Below are positions 6,258 through 7,311 of a stretch of DNA of 7,311 nucleotides, piece after piece. Below the pieces are notes generated by a model, which was not told where the DNA came from, searched no databases, and worked only from the letters and a program-made list of their open reading frames with translations. The translations under genes were made by a program, and so were the position numbers. The stretch is from Deltaproteobacteria bacterium (GTDB lineage: Bacteria > Desulfobacterota > Desulfobacteria > Desulfobacterales > Desulfobacteraceae): NCBI GenBank assembly GCA_019314105.1, contig JAFCZY010000082.1:1-7311 (forward strand), given 5' to 3'. Position 1 is the first letter of the stretch; every line of letters starts with the position of its first letter.

Positions 6258-6291
6258 AAAACCTCTGGAAAATTTCCAGAGGTTTTTTGTT
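6258..6291. terminator. Bidirectional intrinsic terminator between tRNA-Asn and the acyltransferase gene
   Basis: A perfect 10-bp inverted repeat, CCTCTGGAAA (6262-6271) and TTTCCAGAGG (6273-6282), is flanked by AAAA on the left and a long T-run (TTTTTTGTTTTTT) on the right. It can end transcription of the tRNA going right and of the convergent acyltransferase gene going left. Confidence 0.88.
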
Positions 6292-6306
6292 TTTTCTATC
6301 CGAATT

Positions 6307-6957
6307 CTAAAGGAACAAATGGGGCCTCATGGTGTTTTCAAGATATTGGCGATGATGTTCAAACGTATCCGGGTTATCCGAGGCTTCAAGATGGATTTCC
6401 CGGCCAAAGGTGATGCAGACTTGTGAAAAGGGTTTGGGCAACATGAATTTATCCCATGAATTGAAAAACCAGGCCTTTTCTGCTGAAACATAAAAGGGGA
6501 TGATCACCGTATTTGCCTCAAGCGCCATTTTAATGGCACCGGCTTTGACTTTGCCGATGGGCCCGGTCGGTCCGTCAAGAATCTGGGCACCAAGTCCGTA
6601 CGTCTTTAAATGGTCGATCATCATATCCATAGCTTGTTTCCCCCCCCGTGAAGAAGATCCTCTGGGAGTATGCCAGCCAATCCTGTTGGCCACCCCTGAA
6701 ATCAGATCTCCGTCTCTGCTTTGACTGATCATCAGGCCGGGATTGTATCTGGAATAGGCCCTGAAATGACGGATGGCGGAGAAAAACTGCTGGTGCCAGG
6801 CGCACAAAAGAACGGGAGTGCCCTGTTTCATGAGATTCTGCCAGTGTTTCTCATTTTTAACTTTAAGCCGCAGGGTCATGCTGTAAATCTGGATAAAGTA
6901 ATACACACAAAAAATAAAGGGTCGAGTGTAAATAATAAATTTTAATTTTTTAAACAT
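6307..6957 (-). CDS. DUF374-family lysophospholipid acyltransferase-like protein
   Basis: This 216-residue protein belongs to the DUF374 group of the lysophospholipid acyltransferase superfamily, thought to act on lipids or lipid A-type molecules at the inner membrane. Seen motifs are the N-terminal hydrophobic segment (about 8-26), AWHQQF with the catalytic-type His (53-58), SQSRDGDLIS (78-87), PRGSSSRGG (98-106), ILDGPTGPIGKVKAG (126-140; the family usually has PDGPRGP) and NSWDKFMLPKPFS (166-178). The length is typical. The start at 6957 has AGGGAAG five bases upstream. The gene follows the ABC permease gene by 32 bases and may be cotranscribed with it, and ends before a bidirectional terminator. 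A G8 tract (plus-strand C8, 6640-6647) codes for the RGG of the conserved motif. The exact acyl donor and acceptor cannot be told from sequence. Confidence 0.88.
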   Translation of the reverse strand: MFKKLKFIIYTRPFIFCVYYFIQIYSMTLRLKVKNEKHWQNLMKQGTPVLLCAWHQQFFSAIRHFRAYSRYNPGLMISQSRDGDLISGVANRIGWHTPRGSSSRGGKQAMDMMIDHLKTYGLGAQILDGPTGPIGKVKAGAIKMALEANTVIIPFYVSAEKAWFFNSWDKFMLPKPFSQVCITFGREIHLEASDNPDTFEHHRQYLENTMRPHLFL

Positions 6958-6989
6958 GATTGCTTCCCTAAATTAAACCTACCGGGTAT

Positions 6990-7311
6990 TTAATATAATT
7001 TTAACACCTTATGCACCACGAGCAGAACAAGATACACCATGCCGCTTAAGACAATGATGGTGGGCCCGGAAGAAAGACTCCATGAGTAACTGAGGAATAA
7101 CCCCGCCCAGGTAAACACCGTGCAGAATAAAATTGAGTACAGCATCATCTGCCACAGTCGTTTTGCATAAAAAGAGGCAATGGCTGAAGGAATTGTCAAC
7201 AACGCAATCACCAGCACAATCCCCACAATTCTGACCATCAGCACCACGGTCAGAGCTGTGAGAATGAGTAATGTGAGATAAAAGAAAGTCGTATTGATAC
7301 CCCTTAAGGCG
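6990..7311 (-). CDS. ZnuB/MntB-type ABC transporter permease, C-terminal part (5' end outside window)
   Basis: The open frame enters from the right edge (first full codon at 7310-7308) and gives 106 residues before TAA at 6992-6990. A GTG or ATG inside the window is not the true start, because the frame stays open with matching sequence upstream (ALRGINTTFFYL). The stretch VRIVGIVLVIALLTIPSAIA followed by KRLWQMM, LFLSYSWSLSSGPTIIVLSG and a last hydrophobic helix is the typical end of ABC-3 family permeases that import zinc, manganese or iron. The ATPase and the metal-binding protein would be expected upstream, beyond the window. The metal cannot be decided. Confidence 0.88.
   Translation of the reverse strand, partial: ALRGINTTFFYLTLLILTALTVVLMVRIVGIVLVIALLTIPSAIASFYAKRLWQMMLYSILFCTVFTWAGLFLSYSWSLSSGPTIIVLSGMVYLVLLVVHKVLKLY

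Noticed and set aside
6187..6426. Plus-strand open frames starting inside tRNA-Asn
   Set aside because: They run through the tRNA, the terminator and the antisense of the acyltransferase, so they are not credible genes.

Overview
The window holds most of an Rnf (ion-translocating ferredoxin:NAD+ oxidoreductase type) gene cluster on the minus strand, with two small redox-related genes upstream, a tRNA-Asn gene on the plus strand, and two envelope or transport genes at the right end. The moderately AT-rich DNA, the rnfCDGEAB order, the tetraheme c3-type cytochrome directly before rnfC and the GltD-like extension of RnfB suggest an anaerobic sulfate-reducing Desulfobacterota bacterium, probably near Desulfobacterales. 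This placement is inference from gene content, not from a database search.

Layout, in the direction of minus-strand transcription (right to left): 7311-6990, C-terminal part of a ZnuB/MntB-type ABC metal permease; 6957-6307, a DUF374 lysophospholipid acyltransferase-like protein; a bidirectional terminator at 6258-6291; tRNA-Asn(GUU) on the plus strand at 6172-6247; a shared promoter region at 6008-6171; 6007-5546, an RseC/MucC-family membrane protein; a good sigma70-type promoter at 5502-5530; 5440-5075, a membrane-anchored tetraheme cytochrome c; a structured 71-base gap; then rnfC, rnfD, rnfG, rnfE, rnfA and rnfB. These six genes are tightly packed or overlapping, and rnfB runs off the left edge.

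The Rnf complex looks rewired. RnfC keeps its two C-terminal [4Fe-4S] motifs, but the glycine-rich FMN/NADH-binding motifs usual in this subunit cannot be found. RnfB, normally a ferredoxin-like protein, continues into a Fer4_20/GltD (NfnB-like) flavoprotein domain with a GGGPAG dinucleotide fold. RnfD has Ala where the covalently flavinylated Thr is expected, whereas RnfG keeps its SGAT site. Together with the predicted periplasm-facing tetraheme cytochrome, this suggests a complex in which NAD(P)H chemistry has moved from RnfC to RnfB, and in which the membrane arm may exchange electrons with periplasmic cytochromes. This is inference from motifs and needs alignment and biochemistry.

Other points of interest are a possible structural switch over the rnfC ribosome binding site, an FNR/CRP-like palindrome between the divergent tRNA and rseC promoters, and homopolymer tracts (A13 in rseC, G8 in the acyltransferase) that could be slippage sites or assembly errors.
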